64,000 bases of DNA from Curvibacter sp. GWA2_64_110. GTDB lineage: Bacteria; Pseudomonadota; Gammaproteobacteria; Burkholderiales; Burkholderiaceae_C. Shown here piece after piece: positions 51,200 through 62,730 of this stretch. The notes beneath the pieces were generated by a model. The model did no database searches. It had not been told where the DNA came from and saw nothing but the letters and a program-made list of their open reading frames with translations. The translations under genes were made by a program, and so were the position numbers. Positions within the stretch are counted from its first letter, which is position 1, and the number at the start of each line of letters is the position of its first letter. The stretch is from NCBI GenBank assembly GCA_001797315.1, contig MGPC01000036.1, positions 51,402 through 115,401 on the forward strand, written 5' to 3'.

Positions 51200-51275
51200 G
51201 CCGATTTAGCTCAGTTGGTAGAGCACCCGCCTTGTAAGCGGTAGGTCGTCAGTTCGAATCCGACAATCGGCACCA
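51200..51275 (+). tRNA. tRNA-Thr (anticodon TGT)
   Basis: A 76-base cloverleaf: acceptor GCCGATT pairs with AATCGGC, D arm GCTC/GAGC, anticodon loop CTTGTAA with anticodon TGT (reads ACA), TTCGAAT T loop, and an encoded 3' ACCA. One A-C mismatch is seen in the T stem and a terminal mismatch in the anticodon stem. TAAAAT at 51185-51190 could be its -10. There is no integrated element at its 3' end. Confidence 0.93.
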
Positions 51276-51310
51276 TCTGTTTCTACGCCTTTTCCAGGGC
51301 TCGCCCGTAC

Positions 51311-51622
51311 TTAGCGATCGCGGGAAATTTGGACCTTGAGTCGAATTGAGGTAATCTCCCAACCCTTGGTACGCAACTGGGCTTCCAGTGCGGGCAGGAA
51401 CTGCCGGATCTTGGCAGCAACCGCGTTGCTGTTGACGATCAGACACCAGACGGAGCCGTCGATCGGACCGGCCTGGATGGCCGGGCGCAGGGGGGCAGGA
51501 ATCAGTGCTTCAATGGCCTTGAGCCGCGCCGTCGAGTCCCGGGTCAGCTCGGTCAGCCTGGCCAGGGTGGGGGAGTCCTGTGTGGCCTGCAGCAGGGTCA
51601 CAGGATGGTGGCGTCGGTTCAT
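51311..51622 (-). CDS. DUF721 family protein (DciA-like)
   Basis: A 103-residue small protein. The spacing LxxLIPAPLRPAIQAG... VWCLIVNSNAVAAKIRQFLPALEAQLRTKGW matches the DUF721 domain, found in the bacterial helicase loader DciA. It is divergent from the peptidase gene with 25 bases between starts and is usually located next to secA in betaproteobacteria. Shorter than many DciA proteins, so function as the loader is inferred. Confidence 0.75.
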   Translation of the reverse strand: MNRRHHPVTLLQATQDSPTLARLTELTRDSTARLKAIEALIPAPLRPAIQAGPIDGSVWCLIVNSNAVAAKIRQFLPALEAQLRTKGWEITSIRLKVQISRDR

Positions 51623-51647
51623 GGCGTTGGGTTGAGCGGAGAGACGA

Positions 51648-52724
51648 ATGCATTTGATTATCACGGATGCCTGGTTGGCCAAGAGCCATGCCATCTATCT
51701 GAGCGGCACCAAGCTGGTCGTGGCGGTGCTGGCCTTGTCCCTGACCTTGATGCTGGTGGCTGCCGGTCTGTACCACTGGGTTTTTCTCAAGGGCGCGCGC
51801 GAAGGCTGGCCGGTCGTGGGGACACTGGTTCGGCTGGTGATCAAGGACGAATTCGCCCAGCGCGACCGCTTCGTGCGCGAAAACCTCGATGTGATGGCCA
51901 AACGGCTGGGCGAGATGCAGGCCAAGATGATGCAGCTTGAATCGCTGGGCGAGCGCGTTTCCGGCCTGGCAGGCATCAATCCCAACGACATCAAGCTCAA
52001 GCCGGGCCAGGGTGGCGCACTGGTGTCGGGCCGTCCGCTGACCATGGAAGAGCTGAATACGACCCTGGCCGACCTGGACCGGTTGACCGACCGGCGCGCT
52101 GATCTGATGGCCGTCATGGAGTCGCGCTTGTTTGATCAGAAGGTCCGGACCATGATGGTGCCGACTCAGCAGCCGGTCGTCGGCAACTTGGGCTCCAGCT
52201 TCGGCTGGCGTATCGACCCGTTCACCGGACGCACCGCACTGCATACCGGGCTTGACTTCCAGGCCACGGTTGGCACGCCCATTCTGGCGGCCGCAGGTGG
52301 CGTGGTGGTGGCCCAGGAGCTTCACCCGGAATACGGCAACATGATCGAAGTCGATCATGGCAAAGACCTGATCACCCGTTACGCCCATACGTCCAGGGTC
52401 TACGTCAAGAAGGGCGACCTGATCAAGCGTGGCCAGAGGATTGCCGACGTCGGCAATACCGGTCGTTCGACCGGGCCGCACCTGCATTTCGAGGTGCTGG
52501 TGCGCGGCGTGCCGCAGGATCCGCAAAAATTCCTGACGGCCGGCCGCAATCTGCCGGTGCAACAGGTGGCGATGGCCGCGCCTGCCACGACGACGGGTCC
52601 GGCCCCGCAGCCTGCGCCGCCTGCTGCGCAGGCGCAACCGCCGGTCGTACGTCCTGCGCCAGCACCGGTTGCCGCTGCGCCAGCGCCGGTGGCGCCCCCC
52701 CAGCCGGCGGCAGCGCAAAGGTAG
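51648..52724 (+). CDS. M23 family peptidoglycan endopeptidase
   Basis: A 358-residue envelope protein: N-terminal helix (about 24-45), a coiled-coil region (about 75-165), then a LytM domain with zinc ligands in HTGLD (about 199) and HLHFE (about 279). All catalytic residues appear present, so it may be an active hydrolase rather than a regulator. The last 60 residues are proline/alanine/glutamine-rich. It precedes secA, a conserved neighbour in the group. Confidence 0.9.
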   Translation: MHLIITDAWLAKSHAIYLSGTKLVVAVLALSLTLMLVAAGLYHWVFLKGAREGWPVVGTLVRLVIKDEFAQRDRFVRENLDVMAKRLGEMQAKMMQLESLGERVSGLAGINPNDIKLKPGQGGALVSGRPLTMEELNTTLADLDRLTDRRADLMAVMESRLFDQKVRTMMVPTQQPVVGNLGSSFGWRIDPFTGRTALHTGLDFQATVGTPILAAAGGVVVAQELHPEYGNMIEVDHGKDLITRYAHTSRVYVKKGDLIKRGQRIADVGNTGRSTGPHLHFEVLVRGVPQDPQKFLTAGRNLPVQQVAMAAPATTTGPAPQPAPPAAQAQPPVVRPAPAPVAAAPAPVAPPQPAAAQR

Positions 52725-52864
52725 AATCAAGCACTTGGTTTTCCCGGTGCTTGGCAGGCCGTGTTAGCGGCTGTCCGGTCTTGGGGCGACTCGTTCCATC
52801 TTGATTGAAAAAGGATTGCGCTGCCCTGCAGGTCGATTCAGGCTTGCAGGTCGGTAGGGCATTC

Positions 52865-55609
<2,745 letters not shown>

Positions 55610-55630
55610 ACCTTTATTCCAAGTTGCACC

Positions 55631-56869
55631 ATGCCCGTCAACCTGCCTGCTCCCAACCCTTCCGAACTTCAGCCCATTGCCGGCGTGCGCATCGGCGTGA
55701 CCGAGGCCGGTGTGCGCAAGGCCAATCGCAAGGACCTGACCGTCGTGCTGCTGGATGAAGGCAGCTCGGTGGCCGGCGTTTTCACGCAGAACCGCTTCTG
55801 CGCCGCACCGGTGCAGGTGTGTCGTGAGCATTTGGCGCAGCAGTCCACAGGCCGCGGCATCCGTGCCATGGTCATCAATACCGGCAACGCCAATGCCGGC
55901 ACCGGGCAAGACGGTCTGGCGCGTGCGCGCAGCACCTGCGCCGCGCTGGCGCGCCAGTTGAATATTGCGCCGGAACAGGTGCTGCCGTTTTCGACCGGCG
56001 TGATCATGGAGCCGCTGCCGCATGAGCGCATCGAGGCCGGCCTGCCGGCAGCGCTGGCTGATGCCCGCGAGGACAACTGGTTGCGTGCCGCTGAAGGCAT
56101 CATGACGACTGACACCGTGCCCAAGGCCTTCGGCACCCAGGTCGTGATTGGTGGCGCCAAGGTGAATGTCACCGGCATCAGCAAGGGCGCCGGCATGATC
56201 CGGCCCAACATGGCGACCATGCTGGGCTTCATGGCGACCGATGCGCGTGTCAGCCAAGCCGTGATGCAACAGCTGGCGCACGAACTGGCCGAAGGGTCGT
56301 TCAACCGTGTCACGGTCGACGGCGACACCTCGACCAACGACTCCTTTGTCGTCATTGCCAGCAACAAGGCGGCGCATCCGACCATCGAATCGCTGGCCAG
56401 CCCCGAGGGTCAGGCCCTCAAGGCGGCCATGCTGGCGGTGGCGCGCAAACTGGCGCAGGCCATCGTGCGCGACGGCGAGGGCGCGACCAAGTTCATTGCC
56501 ATCCGCGTGGAAGGCGGCAGGACGGCCGAGGAATGCCGCCAGGTGGCCTATGCCATTGCGCATTCGCCGCTGGTGAAGACGGCGTTTTATGCCAGCGATC
56601 CGAATCTGGGCCGTATTCTGGCGGCGGTCGGTTATGCCGGCATCGCCGATCTCGACCAGACCGGCATTGACCTGTTCCTGGACGATGTGCATGTGGCGGA
56701 GCAAGGCGGCCGCAACCCGGCCTACCGCGAGGAGGACGGCCAGCGCGTGATGAAACAAAGCGAGATCACGGTGCGCGTGGTACTGGGCCGCGGCCAGGCG
56801 GAGGATACGGTCTGGACCTGCGATCTCAGCCATGACTATGTGTCCATCAACGCCGATTACAGGTCGTGA
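55631..56869 (+). CDS. argJ: Bifunctional glutamate N-acetyltransferase/amino-acid acetyltransferase
   Basis: A 412-residue enzyme of the cyclic arginine pathway, recycling acetyl from acetylornithine to glutamate. It is made as a precursor that cuts itself before the threonine in [11 protein letters not shown] (about 195), which becomes the nucleophile. GAGMIRPN and the end [12 protein letters not shown] are conserved. The stop codon lies at the border of a GC-rich repeat. Confidence 0.96.
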   Translation: MPVNLPAPNPSELQPIAGVRIGVTEAGVRKANRKDLTVVLLDEGSSVAGVFTQNRFCAAPVQVCREHLAQQSTGRGIRAMVINTGNANAGTGQDGLARARSTCAALARQLNIAPEQVLPFSTGVIMEPLPHERIEAGLPAALADAREDNWLRAAEGIMTTDTVPKAFGTQVVIGGAKVNVTGISKGAGMIRPNMATMLGFMATDARVSQAVMQQLAHELAEGSFNRVTVDGDTSTNDSFVVIASNKAAHPTIESLASPEGQALKAAMLAVARKLAQAIVRDGEGATKFIAIRVEGGRTAEECRQVAYAIAHSPLVKTAFYASDPNLGRILAAVGYAGIADLDQTGIDLFLDDVHVAEQGGRNPAYREEDGQRVMKQSEITVRVVLGRGQAEDTVWTCDLSHDYVSINADYRS

Positions 56870-56951
56870 AACACCCCCAGGCTACGCACACTGCGTGTTG
56901 CTGCGCCATCCCCCCTCCAGGGGGGTGACACCCGTGGCCCGGCAAAGCCGG
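56868..56951. repeat. GC-rich dispersed repeat between argJ and the DUF815 gene
   Basis: Blocks GAAACACCCCCAGGCTACGC, ACTGCGTGTTGCTGCGCC, CCCCCCTCCAGGGGGG and CCCGGCAAAGCCGG follow the same order as at 45741-45823. It begins in the argJ stop codon. Confidence 0.8.
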
Positions 56952-56983
56952 TTCTGCGGGTGCCTGCGAATAAACTGTCATCC

Positions 56984-57862
56984 ATGAACGAACAATTCTT
57001 ACGTCTGATCGAGCGCGCCGAGCAACTGATGGCGCGCATCGAATCCATCTTGCCGCAACCGCTGGCCCAGCCCGACTGGACGGCCTCCATCGCTTTTCGC
57101 TACCGCAAGCGCAGCTCCGGCCACGGTGTGATCGAGCCGGTGCGCCATGTGGGTGTGATGCATCTGGATCAGCTCAAGGAAATCGACCAGCAGAAAGAGA
57201 AGATCCAGCGCAACACCGAGCAGTTCGTGCACGGTTTGCCGGCCAACAACGTGCTGCTCACCGGTGCGCGGGGTACCGGCAAGTCCTCGCTGATCCGGGC
57301 CTGTCTGCACACCTATGCGGCGCAGGGGTTGCGTCTGATCGAGGTCGACAAGGCCGACATGGTCGATCTGCCGGATATCGTCGAGGTGGTGTCGCAGCGG
57401 CCCGAGAAGTTCATCGTTTTCTGCGATGACCTGAGCTTCGAGGAAGGAGAACCGGGTTACAAGGCGCTCAAGTCGATTCTGGACGGCTCGGTGGCCGCCA
57501 CCACGCCCAATGTGCTGATCTACGTCACCAGCAACCGGCGCCATCTGCTGCCGGAGTACATGAAGGACAACCTCAGCTATGCGCCGAGTGACGATGGCGA
57601 GATCCATCCGGGTGAGGTGGTGGAGGAAAAGATCTCCTTGTCTGAGCGCTTCGGCCTGTGGGTCAGCTTCTACCCGTTCAGCCAGAACGAATACCTGACC
57701 ATCGTGGCGCAGTGGCTGTCGTCCTTCCAGGTCGATGCCGCCGCCATCGAGGCCGCCAAACCCGAGGCCCTGGTGTGGGCGCTGGAGCGTGGTTCGCGCA
57801 GCGGCCGGGTGGCCTTCCAGTTCGCCCGAGACTACGCCGGCAAGCACGCAGCGCAGGCATGA
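56984..57862 (+). CDS. DUF815 family AAA+ ATPase
   Basis: A 292-residue ATPase. Walker A is LLTGARGTGKSSLIR (about 95), Walker B FIVFCDDLSFEEGE (about 145), and sensor-like TSNRRHLLPE with the DNLSYAPSDDGE segment are typical of DUF815. Function unknown. The longer frame from 56960 lies in the repeat, so ATG 56984 is used. mutT overlaps its stop by 4 bases. Confidence 0.9.
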   Translation: MNEQFLRLIERAEQLMARIESILPQPLAQPDWTASIAFRYRKRSSGHGVIEPVRHVGVMHLDQLKEIDQQKEKIQRNTEQFVHGLPANNVLLTGARGTGKSSLIRACLHTYAAQGLRLIEVDKADMVDLPDIVEVVSQRPEKFIVFCDDLSFEEGEPGYKALKSILDGSVAATTPNVLIYVTSNRRHLLPEYMKDNLSYAPSDDGEIHPGEVVEEKISLSERFGLWVSFYPFSQNEYLTIVAQWLSSFQVDAAAIEAAKPEALVWALERGSRSGRVAFQFARDYAGKHAAQA

Positions 57863-58350
57863 CGAGACGCCCCCTGATCGCGGATGCCGACCGTCCCCGC
57901 GAGGGCGGTGCCGACCGGCCGGTGACGGAGGTGGCCGTGGGCGTTCTGCTTCAGCCCGACGGCAGTTTTCTCCTGACGTCGCGTCCCCAGGGCAAGGTCT
58001 ATGAGGGCTATTGGGAGTTCCCGGGCGGCAAGCTCGAAGCCGGTGAAACGGTAGCGCAGGCCTTGCAGCGCGAACTGGAGGAGGAGCTCGGCATCCAGAT
58101 CGGTGCGGTGCACCCCTGGAAGGCCGAGGTGGTTGACTACCCGCACGCGCTGGTGCGGCTGAACTTCTGCAAGGTGTTCGACTGGCAAGGCGAATTGCAG
58201 ATGCGTGAGAACCAGTCGTTTGCCTGGCAGCAGTTGCCGGTGCAGGTGGTGCCCGTACTACCCGGGACGGTGCCGCTGTTGCAATGGCTGGCCGAGGAGC
58301 GTGGCTTCCAGGGTGCTACACATTCGGTAGCAGCTAGCGCAGATAAATAA
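57859..58350 (+). CDS. mutT: 8-oxo-dGTP diphosphatase MutT (NUDIX)
   Basis: A 163-residue hydrolase removing oxidised dGTP. The full Nudix box GGKLEAGETVAQALQRELEE... runs from about residue 54, and EGYWEFPGG precedes it. The last dozen residues (GATHSVAASADK) and the stop are encoded by a dispersed repeat, so the C-terminus is probably acquired. A hairpin follows and separates it from the convergent yacG. Confidence 0.94.
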   Translation: MTRRPLIADADRPREGGADRPVTEVAVGVLLQPDGSFLLTSRPQGKVYEGYWEFPGGKLEAGETVAQALQRELEEELGIQIGAVHPWKAEVVDYPHALVRLNFCKVFDWQGELQMRENQSFAWQQLPVQVVPVLPGTVPLLQWLAEERGFQGATHSVAASADK

Positions 58351-58359
58351 AGGGCTGGA
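58316..58359 (+). repeat. AT-rich dispersed repeat, copy 7, forms the mutT C-terminus
   Basis: CTACACATTCGGTAGCAGCT, AGCGCAGATAAATAAAGGGC, TGGA lines up with copy 2 at 15080-15123 (CTAC, GATAGCTGCT, GCGC, AAGGGCTGGA). The mutT TAA is inside. Confidence 0.7.
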
Positions 58360-58379
58360 TTCGGTTTTTATTCCGAATC
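58358..58379. terminator. Hairpin between convergent mutT and yacG
   Basis: GATTCGG (58358-58364) and CCGAATC (58373-58379) with loop TTTTTATT. It may end transcription from both sides; it overlaps the last codon of yacG. Confidence 0.5.
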
Positions 58380-58596
58380 ACTGGAGCTTGGGGTCGCCGA
58401 ACTCCTGGTCGTCCGGTGGTGCCTCGGCCGGCATGCGGAAGTCCTCGCTGGCCCAGGCGCCGAAGTCGATCTGCTTGCAGCGTTCGCTGCAGAAAGGGCG
58501 GTAGGGGTTGCTGGGCGCGTAGACGCTGTCACCGCCGCAGGTCGGGCAGACGACGAGTTTGTGCGGGCTGGCGGCGTTGTTGACAGAATCGCTCAT
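58378..58596 (-). CDS. yacG: DNA gyrase inhibitor YacG (zinc-binding)
   Basis: A 72-residue zinc ribbon protein. Zinc cysteines are in VVCPTCGGD and [10 protein letters not shown]; the segment [14 protein letters not shown] is the family consensus. In E. coli YacG binds GyrB and blocks DNA binding. It comes after zapD in the pilBCD-coaE-zapD-yacG cluster. Confidence 0.95.
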   Translation of the reverse strand: MSDSVNNAASPHKLVVCPTCGGDSVYAPSNPYRPFCSERCKQIDFGAWASEDFRMPAEAPPDDQEFGDPKLQ

Positions 58597-58632
58597 GCTG
58601 TTCCGAGGGAAAGAAGCCGGAAGTATCCGGTA

Positions 58633-59388
58633 TCAGGAGCACAGGGTCAGTTCGAACGCCGCGTCTTCATTGCTGGCGTGCAGGCGGTCATCGGTTTCGA
58701 GCCGCATCAAGCGGATGGATACCATCAACCGGTTGCCGCTGATTTCGGGAATCAGGCCGAGGGCCGGGTCGAGCGCCAGACGAAGCAGCTGGAAAGTGCG
58801 GCCCTGCGGCAGATTCTGCTGGTACTGGCCACCGGTGGCCATCACCTTTTGCGGCAAGCCCGAATCGCGCAGCAGCTTGAGCAGCAAGCGGATGGAGTCG
58901 GCCAGCGGCGCCAGCGTGGCCGCCCAACGTTCCAGATCGGCGCGGCGCTGGGCGCCGGGTTCGTGCTGCCAGGCATAGTAGGCCGGCAGGTCGAATTCAC
59001 AGGTGCCGCCGGGAATGCCGATGCGGCTGCGGATGCTCATGAGCCAGTCGTTTTCGGTCAAGGCATGGCCGGCCTTGCCGGACAGGCTGTTGAGTTCGGC
59101 GAAGCCGCGTTCGATCTGCTGCAGCACGCCGTCGAGTACCGTCTGATCGATGGCCGGATTGCCGCGGTAGGCGTGCAGCGCCTGTTTCTGTTTTTCCAGA
59201 TCCTTGAGCACGTCCGACTTCAGGTCGGCGCGGGCACCGACGTCCATCACTTCGAAAATGGTGGCCAGGGCGTAGTGGTGATCCAGCGGGTCTTCGCGCG
59301 AGATCAGCTGCGCCAGGCGGCGGAACAGATGCTCAAGCCGCAGGTAGGTGCGGATGCGTTCGTTGAAAGGGTATTCGTAGATGATCAC
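58633..59388 (-). CDS. zapD: Cell division protein ZapD
   Basis: A 251-residue FtsZ-associated factor that bundles FtsZ filaments. IIYEYPFNERIRTYLRLEHLF starts the protein and QLLRLALDP...LIPEISGNRLMVSIRLM the end, as in ZapD (YacF). The GTG at 59388 is chosen because it begins exactly at the conserved IIYEYP; a longer frame upstream runs over coaE. Length is like E. coli ZapD (247). Confidence 0.95.
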   Translation of the reverse strand: MIIYEYPFNERIRTYLRLEHLFRRLAQLISREDPLDHHYALATIFEVMDVGARADLKSDVLKDLEKQKQALHAYRGNPAIDQTVLDGVLQQIERGFAELNSLSGKAGHALTENDWLMSIRSRIGIPGGTCEFDLPAYYAWQHEPGAQRRADLERWAATLAPLADSIRLLLKLLRDSGLPQKVMATGGQYQQNLPQGRTFQLLRLALDPALGLIPEISGNRLMVSIRLMRLETDDRLHASNEDAAFELTLCS

Positions 59389-59410
59389 GCTGATTTTTCC
59401 GGACCCCGAA

Positions 59411-60019
59411 TCATAGCCCGAAGCGCCCCGCCATCTGCTGGACTTCCAGGGCCAGTTCCTGGAGCGAGAGCCCGTCATTGCAGAGCACGATGTCGGCGGC
59501 TCGCAGCCGTGCTTCCCGGCTCGCCTGGTTGGCCAGGATGTCCATGACGGCGTCACGGGCGAGGCCACTGCGCTGCATGGTGCGCTCAACCTGGACTTCG
59601 GGCCGGCAGTCCACCACCAGCACCTGATCCAGCCGGGGACGCCAGTGGCCGGACTCCACCAGCAGCGGCACGTCGAACACAAGGCAGCGACGGCCGGCCG
59701 CGATGGCGGCCTGGGTCTGGCGTGCCGTCTCCAGGCCCACCAGCGGGTGGATGATGTGCTCCAGTTGCCGGCGCGCGCCCGGGTCGCGAAAGACGCGCTC
59801 ACGCATGCGGTCGCGGTCCAGCGCCCCGTCGGAGGTGATGAATTCGGGGCCGAAGACCTGCCGGATCGCTGCGATGGCCGTGCCACCGGCGGCGGTGGTC
59901 TGGCGTGAAATGGCGTCGGCGTCGATCACGGCTGCACCATGCCGTGCCAGCATGGCGGCCACCGTGCTCTTGCCGCTGCCGATGCCGCCGGTGAGTCCGA
60001 GTCGGATGACGGCTTGCAT
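59411..60019 (-). CDS. coaE: Dephospho-CoA kinase
   Basis: A 202-residue P-loop kinase for the last step of coenzyme A synthesis. GLTGGIGSGKSTVAAMLARHG, then VIDADAISRQTTA, the lid region and FDVPLLVESGHW are conserved. It is 3 bases downstream of pilD. Confidence 0.96.
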   Translation of the reverse strand: MQAVIRLGLTGGIGSGKSTVAAMLARHGAAVIDADAISRQTTAAGGTAIAAIRQVFGPEFITSDGALDRDRMRERVFRDPGARRQLEHIIHPLVGLETARQTQAAIAAGRRCLVFDVPLLVESGHWRPRLDQVLVVDCRPEVQVERTMQRSGLARDAVMDILANQASREARLRAADIVLCNDGLSLQELALEVQQMAGRFGL

Positions 60020-60022
60020 GGC

Positions 60023-60865
60023 TTACAGCCCGATGAAACGCAGAATGCTTTGCGGGCCGAACAGCATGGCCGTGAGGCCGGCTGTCGCCAGAAAGGGGCC
60101 GAAGGGGACGTAGCCTCCCTCACGCAGTCCGCTGCTGAATTTCATGGCAATGCCAATGACGGCGCCGATGACCGATGCCATCAGAATGATGGGCACCAGG
60201 GCAGGCCAGCCGAACCACGCTCCGAGGGCGGCGAACAGCTTGAAGTCGCCATAGCCCATGCCTTCCTTGCCGGTGATCAGCTTGAAAGCCCAGTAGATCA
60301 GCCAGAGCGAGAGGTAGCCCGCCACGGCACCCCACAGGGCCGTGGCCAGCGGGACGGTCGTCCACTGCAGGGCGGCTGCGATCAGACCGCCCCAGAGCAG
60401 TGGCAGGGTGATGTCGTCGGGCAGCAGCGTGGTGTCCCAGTCGATCAGGCCAAGGGCCAGGATGGCGGCTGCAAAGGCGCACCAGGCCAGGGCGGCGGGT
60501 GTCGCGCCCCAGCGCCAGGCGCTGAAGGCAAACAGGGCGGCTGTTGCGAGTTCCACCAGCGGATAGCGCAGGCTGATGGGGGTGCCGCAAACCGAACATT
60601 TGCCCCGTAGCACCAGGTAGCTCAGTACCGGGATGTTTTCATACCAGCGGATGGGGTGGCCGCATTTCTGGCAGCGCGAACGCGGCAGCATCAGGTTGAA
60701 GGTCTCGGCGTCGGGGGCTGGGCGGCCGCTCATTTCAGCGCATTCGACCGCCCACTGCCGCTCCATCATCTTGGGCAGGCGGTAGATCACCACATTGAGA
60801 AAGCTGCCGATCAGCAGGCCCAGCATGCCGGCCAGGGCTGCGTCAAAGAGTGGCGATACCAGCAT
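60023..60865 (-). CDS. pilD: Prepilin peptidase/N-methyltransferase PilD
   Basis: A 280-residue eight-helix aspartic protease that cleaves and methylates type IV prepilins. The N-terminal methylation domain has two zinc CxxC pairs (RCQKCGHPI, KCSVCGTPI); protease aspartates are in LIDWDTTLLPDD and GMGYGDFKLFAALGAW. It overlaps the end of pilC. Confidence 0.96.
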   Translation of the reverse strand: MLVSPLFDAALAGMLGLLIGSFLNVVIYRLPKMMERQWAVECAEMSGRPAPDAETFNLMLPRSRCQKCGHPIRWYENIPVLSYLVLRGKCSVCGTPISLRYPLVELATAALFAFSAWRWGATPAALAWCAFAAAILALGLIDWDTTLLPDDITLPLLWGGLIAAALQWTTVPLATALWGAVAGYLSLWLIYWAFKLITGKEGMGYGDFKLFAALGAWFGWPALVPIILMASVIGAVIGIAMKFSSGLREGGYVPFGPFLATAGLTAMLFGPQSILRFIGL

Positions 60866-62082
60866 CAGACCACCTGCCCCAGCTTGAAGATGGGCAGGTA
60901 CATCGACACCACGATGCCGCCGATCAGGCTGCCGAGAAACACGATGATGATGGGCTCCATCAGGCTGGACAGACCGGCCACCATGTCATCAACCTCGGCT
61001 TCGTAGAAATCGGCCGCCTTGCCCAGCATGTGGTCGATCGAGCCCGACTCCTCGCCGATCGAGCACATCTGCAGCACCATGGTCGGAAACAGGTTGGCAT
61101 TGGTCATGGCGGCCGTCAGGCTGGTGCCGGTGGAAACCTCATGCTGGATTCTTTCGGTGGCACCGCTGTAGACCGAATTGCCGGCAGCGCCGCCGACCGA
61201 GTCGAGGGCCTCGACCAGCGGCACGCCGGCAGCGAACATGGTCGAGAGCGTGCGGGTCCAGCGTGCGATGATGGATTTCTCGATCAAGGTGCCGAACACG
61301 GGCACTCTGAGCAGCAGGCGGTCCATGACTTTCTGCATTTTCTCGTTGCGCTTCCAGGCCTGGAAGAAGAAATACAGGCCGCCGCCAATGCCGCCGAAGA
61401 TCAGCCACCAGTAAGCGACGAAAAACTCGCTCATGCCGATGACGAACAGGGTCGGCGCCGGCAGGTCGGCGCCGAAGGAGCTGAACACTTCCTTGAAGGC
61501 GGGGATCACGAAGATCATGATCACTGCCACCACGACGAAGGCAACGACAACGACGGAGATCGGGTACATCAGGGCCGACTTGATCTTGGACTTGATGGCC
61601 TCGGTCTTTTCCATGTAGGTGGCCAGGCGGTCAAGCAACTGGTCCAGAATGCCGGCCTGTTCCCCGGCTTCGACCAGGTTGCAGTAGAGGTTGTCGAAGT
61701 GCATCGGGTACTTGCGGAAAGCCGCGCTCAGCGAGGTACCGGTTTCCACGTCGGTGCGAATGTCGTTGAGCAACCGGGTGACGCTGGGGTTGGCGTTGCC
61801 GCGGCCGACAATGTCGAAGGCCTGCAGCAGGGGAACACCCGCTTTCATCATGGTCGCGAGCTGACGCGTGAAGATCGCCAGGTCCTTGGGCTTGATGGAC
61901 TTGCCGGCGCGCATGCGACGCTTCTTGATCTTGGCCGGCAGTACGCCTTGGCGGCGCAGCGCGGCCTGCACCTGGTTTTCGCCGCCGGCGCGCATCTCGC
62001 CGCGCATGGCCTTGCCGTTGCGGTCCTTGCCTTCCCACTCAAAGACGAACTCTTTGGCAGCCTTGGGTTTTGCAGTAGCCAT
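60865..62082 (-). CDS. pilC: Type IV pilus inner-membrane platform protein PilC
   Basis: A 405-residue T2SSF-family protein with two repeat domains, each with a helical cytoplasmic part (about 70-170 and 275-375) and three membrane helices in all (LMYPISVVVVAFVVVAVIMIF, then WWLIFGGIGGGLYFF, and the C-terminal IIIVFLGSLIGGIVVSMYLP). DLAIFTRQLATMMKAGVPLLQ is typical. It is complete, in contrast to the remnant upstream in the pilB position. Starts 24 bases after that remnant. Confidence 0.96.
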   Translation of the reverse strand: MATAKPKAAKEFVFEWEGKDRNGKAMRGEMRAGGENQVQAALRRQGVLPAKIKKRRMRAGKSIKPKDLAIFTRQLATMMKAGVPLLQAFDIVGRGNANPSVTRLLNDIRTDVETGTSLSAAFRKYPMHFDNLYCNLVEAGEQAGILDQLLDRLATYMEKTEAIKSKIKSALMYPISVVVVAFVVVAVIMIFVIPAFKEVFSSFGADLPAPTLFVIGMSEFFVAYWWLIFGGIGGGLYFFFQAWKRNEKMQKVMDRLLLRVPVFGTLIEKSIIARWTRTLSTMFAAGVPLVEALDSVGGAAGNSVYSGATERIQHEVSTGTSLTAAMTNANLFPTMVLQMCSIGEESGSIDHMLGKAADFYEAEVDDMVAGLSSLMEPIIIVFLGSLIGGIVVSMYLPIFKLGQVV

Positions 62083-62106
62083 GCGGATCCCTGTCTTCCT
62101 TGTCTG

Positions 62107-62412
62107 TTATTCGTTGCTGCCGGCCAAGCTTTCTTCAAGCGAAGTCTGGCTTATTCTGATTTTGTGCCGGCCCGGGGGGTGTTGCGTGCGCCCATCCTGG
62201 GCGTGGGCCTGCCGCGTGGTGTTCGGGACGGATCCGCTGTTGCGGCGCTGAATTTCCGTGCTGATGAAACTGCGGTGCTTGCCTTTCGCCTCGCGACAGA
62301 TCTCGTCGGTCGACGGCTGCCCCAGCTTGCCGGCCAGAATCAGGGCGCAGTCCGGCCCGGGGAGGGCGATGGGGGAGGATTGACGTTGAGCGGCGGTATC
62401 GACAGCGGCCAT
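62107..62412 (-). pseudogene. pilB: Apparent remnant of pilB (type IV pilus extension ATPase) lacking the ATPase
   Basis: A 101-codon frame in the exact place of pilB. Its start (MAAVDTA, then [36 protein letters not shown]) resembles the N-terminal MshEN-type region of betaproteobacterial PilB, and its end ([12 protein letters not shown]) resembles the usual PilB C-terminus. Everything between is missing: no Walker A or B, no Asp or His box, where PilB normally has about 570 residues. Residues 55-85 match neither. ATG and stop spacing to pilC look native. Either a pseudogene from a large deletion, or a small protein derived from one. The alignment is from memory. Confidence 0.68.
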
Positions 62413-62627
62413 GAAACGGGAATGTACAGGGTTCCAGGGGGGAAGCCTGTGAATCATCGCCGATTGCCCGTCCGATGTAAATCTGGGGGGCGCCGGCAAA
62501 TTGCAAGCAGACGTTGCGGCGCAAGAGGTCTGGTGATTCGAGGTGGGGGAGAACTGACGGGCAGAGCGAGAGGGTTTGGCCTCTGGCCTTGGCTGCCCCT
62601 CTACGCCTTGAGTCGTAGAAAGAAAAC

Positions 62628-62704
<77 letters not shown>

Positions 62705-62730
62705 ATGTTGGTTGCCGTCGATGCGCCGTG

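Noticed and set aside
51200..51300. tRNA-Thr and tRNA-Pro as integration sites
   Set aside because: No integrase, no repeated 3' tRNA segment and ordinary housekeeping genes on both sides.
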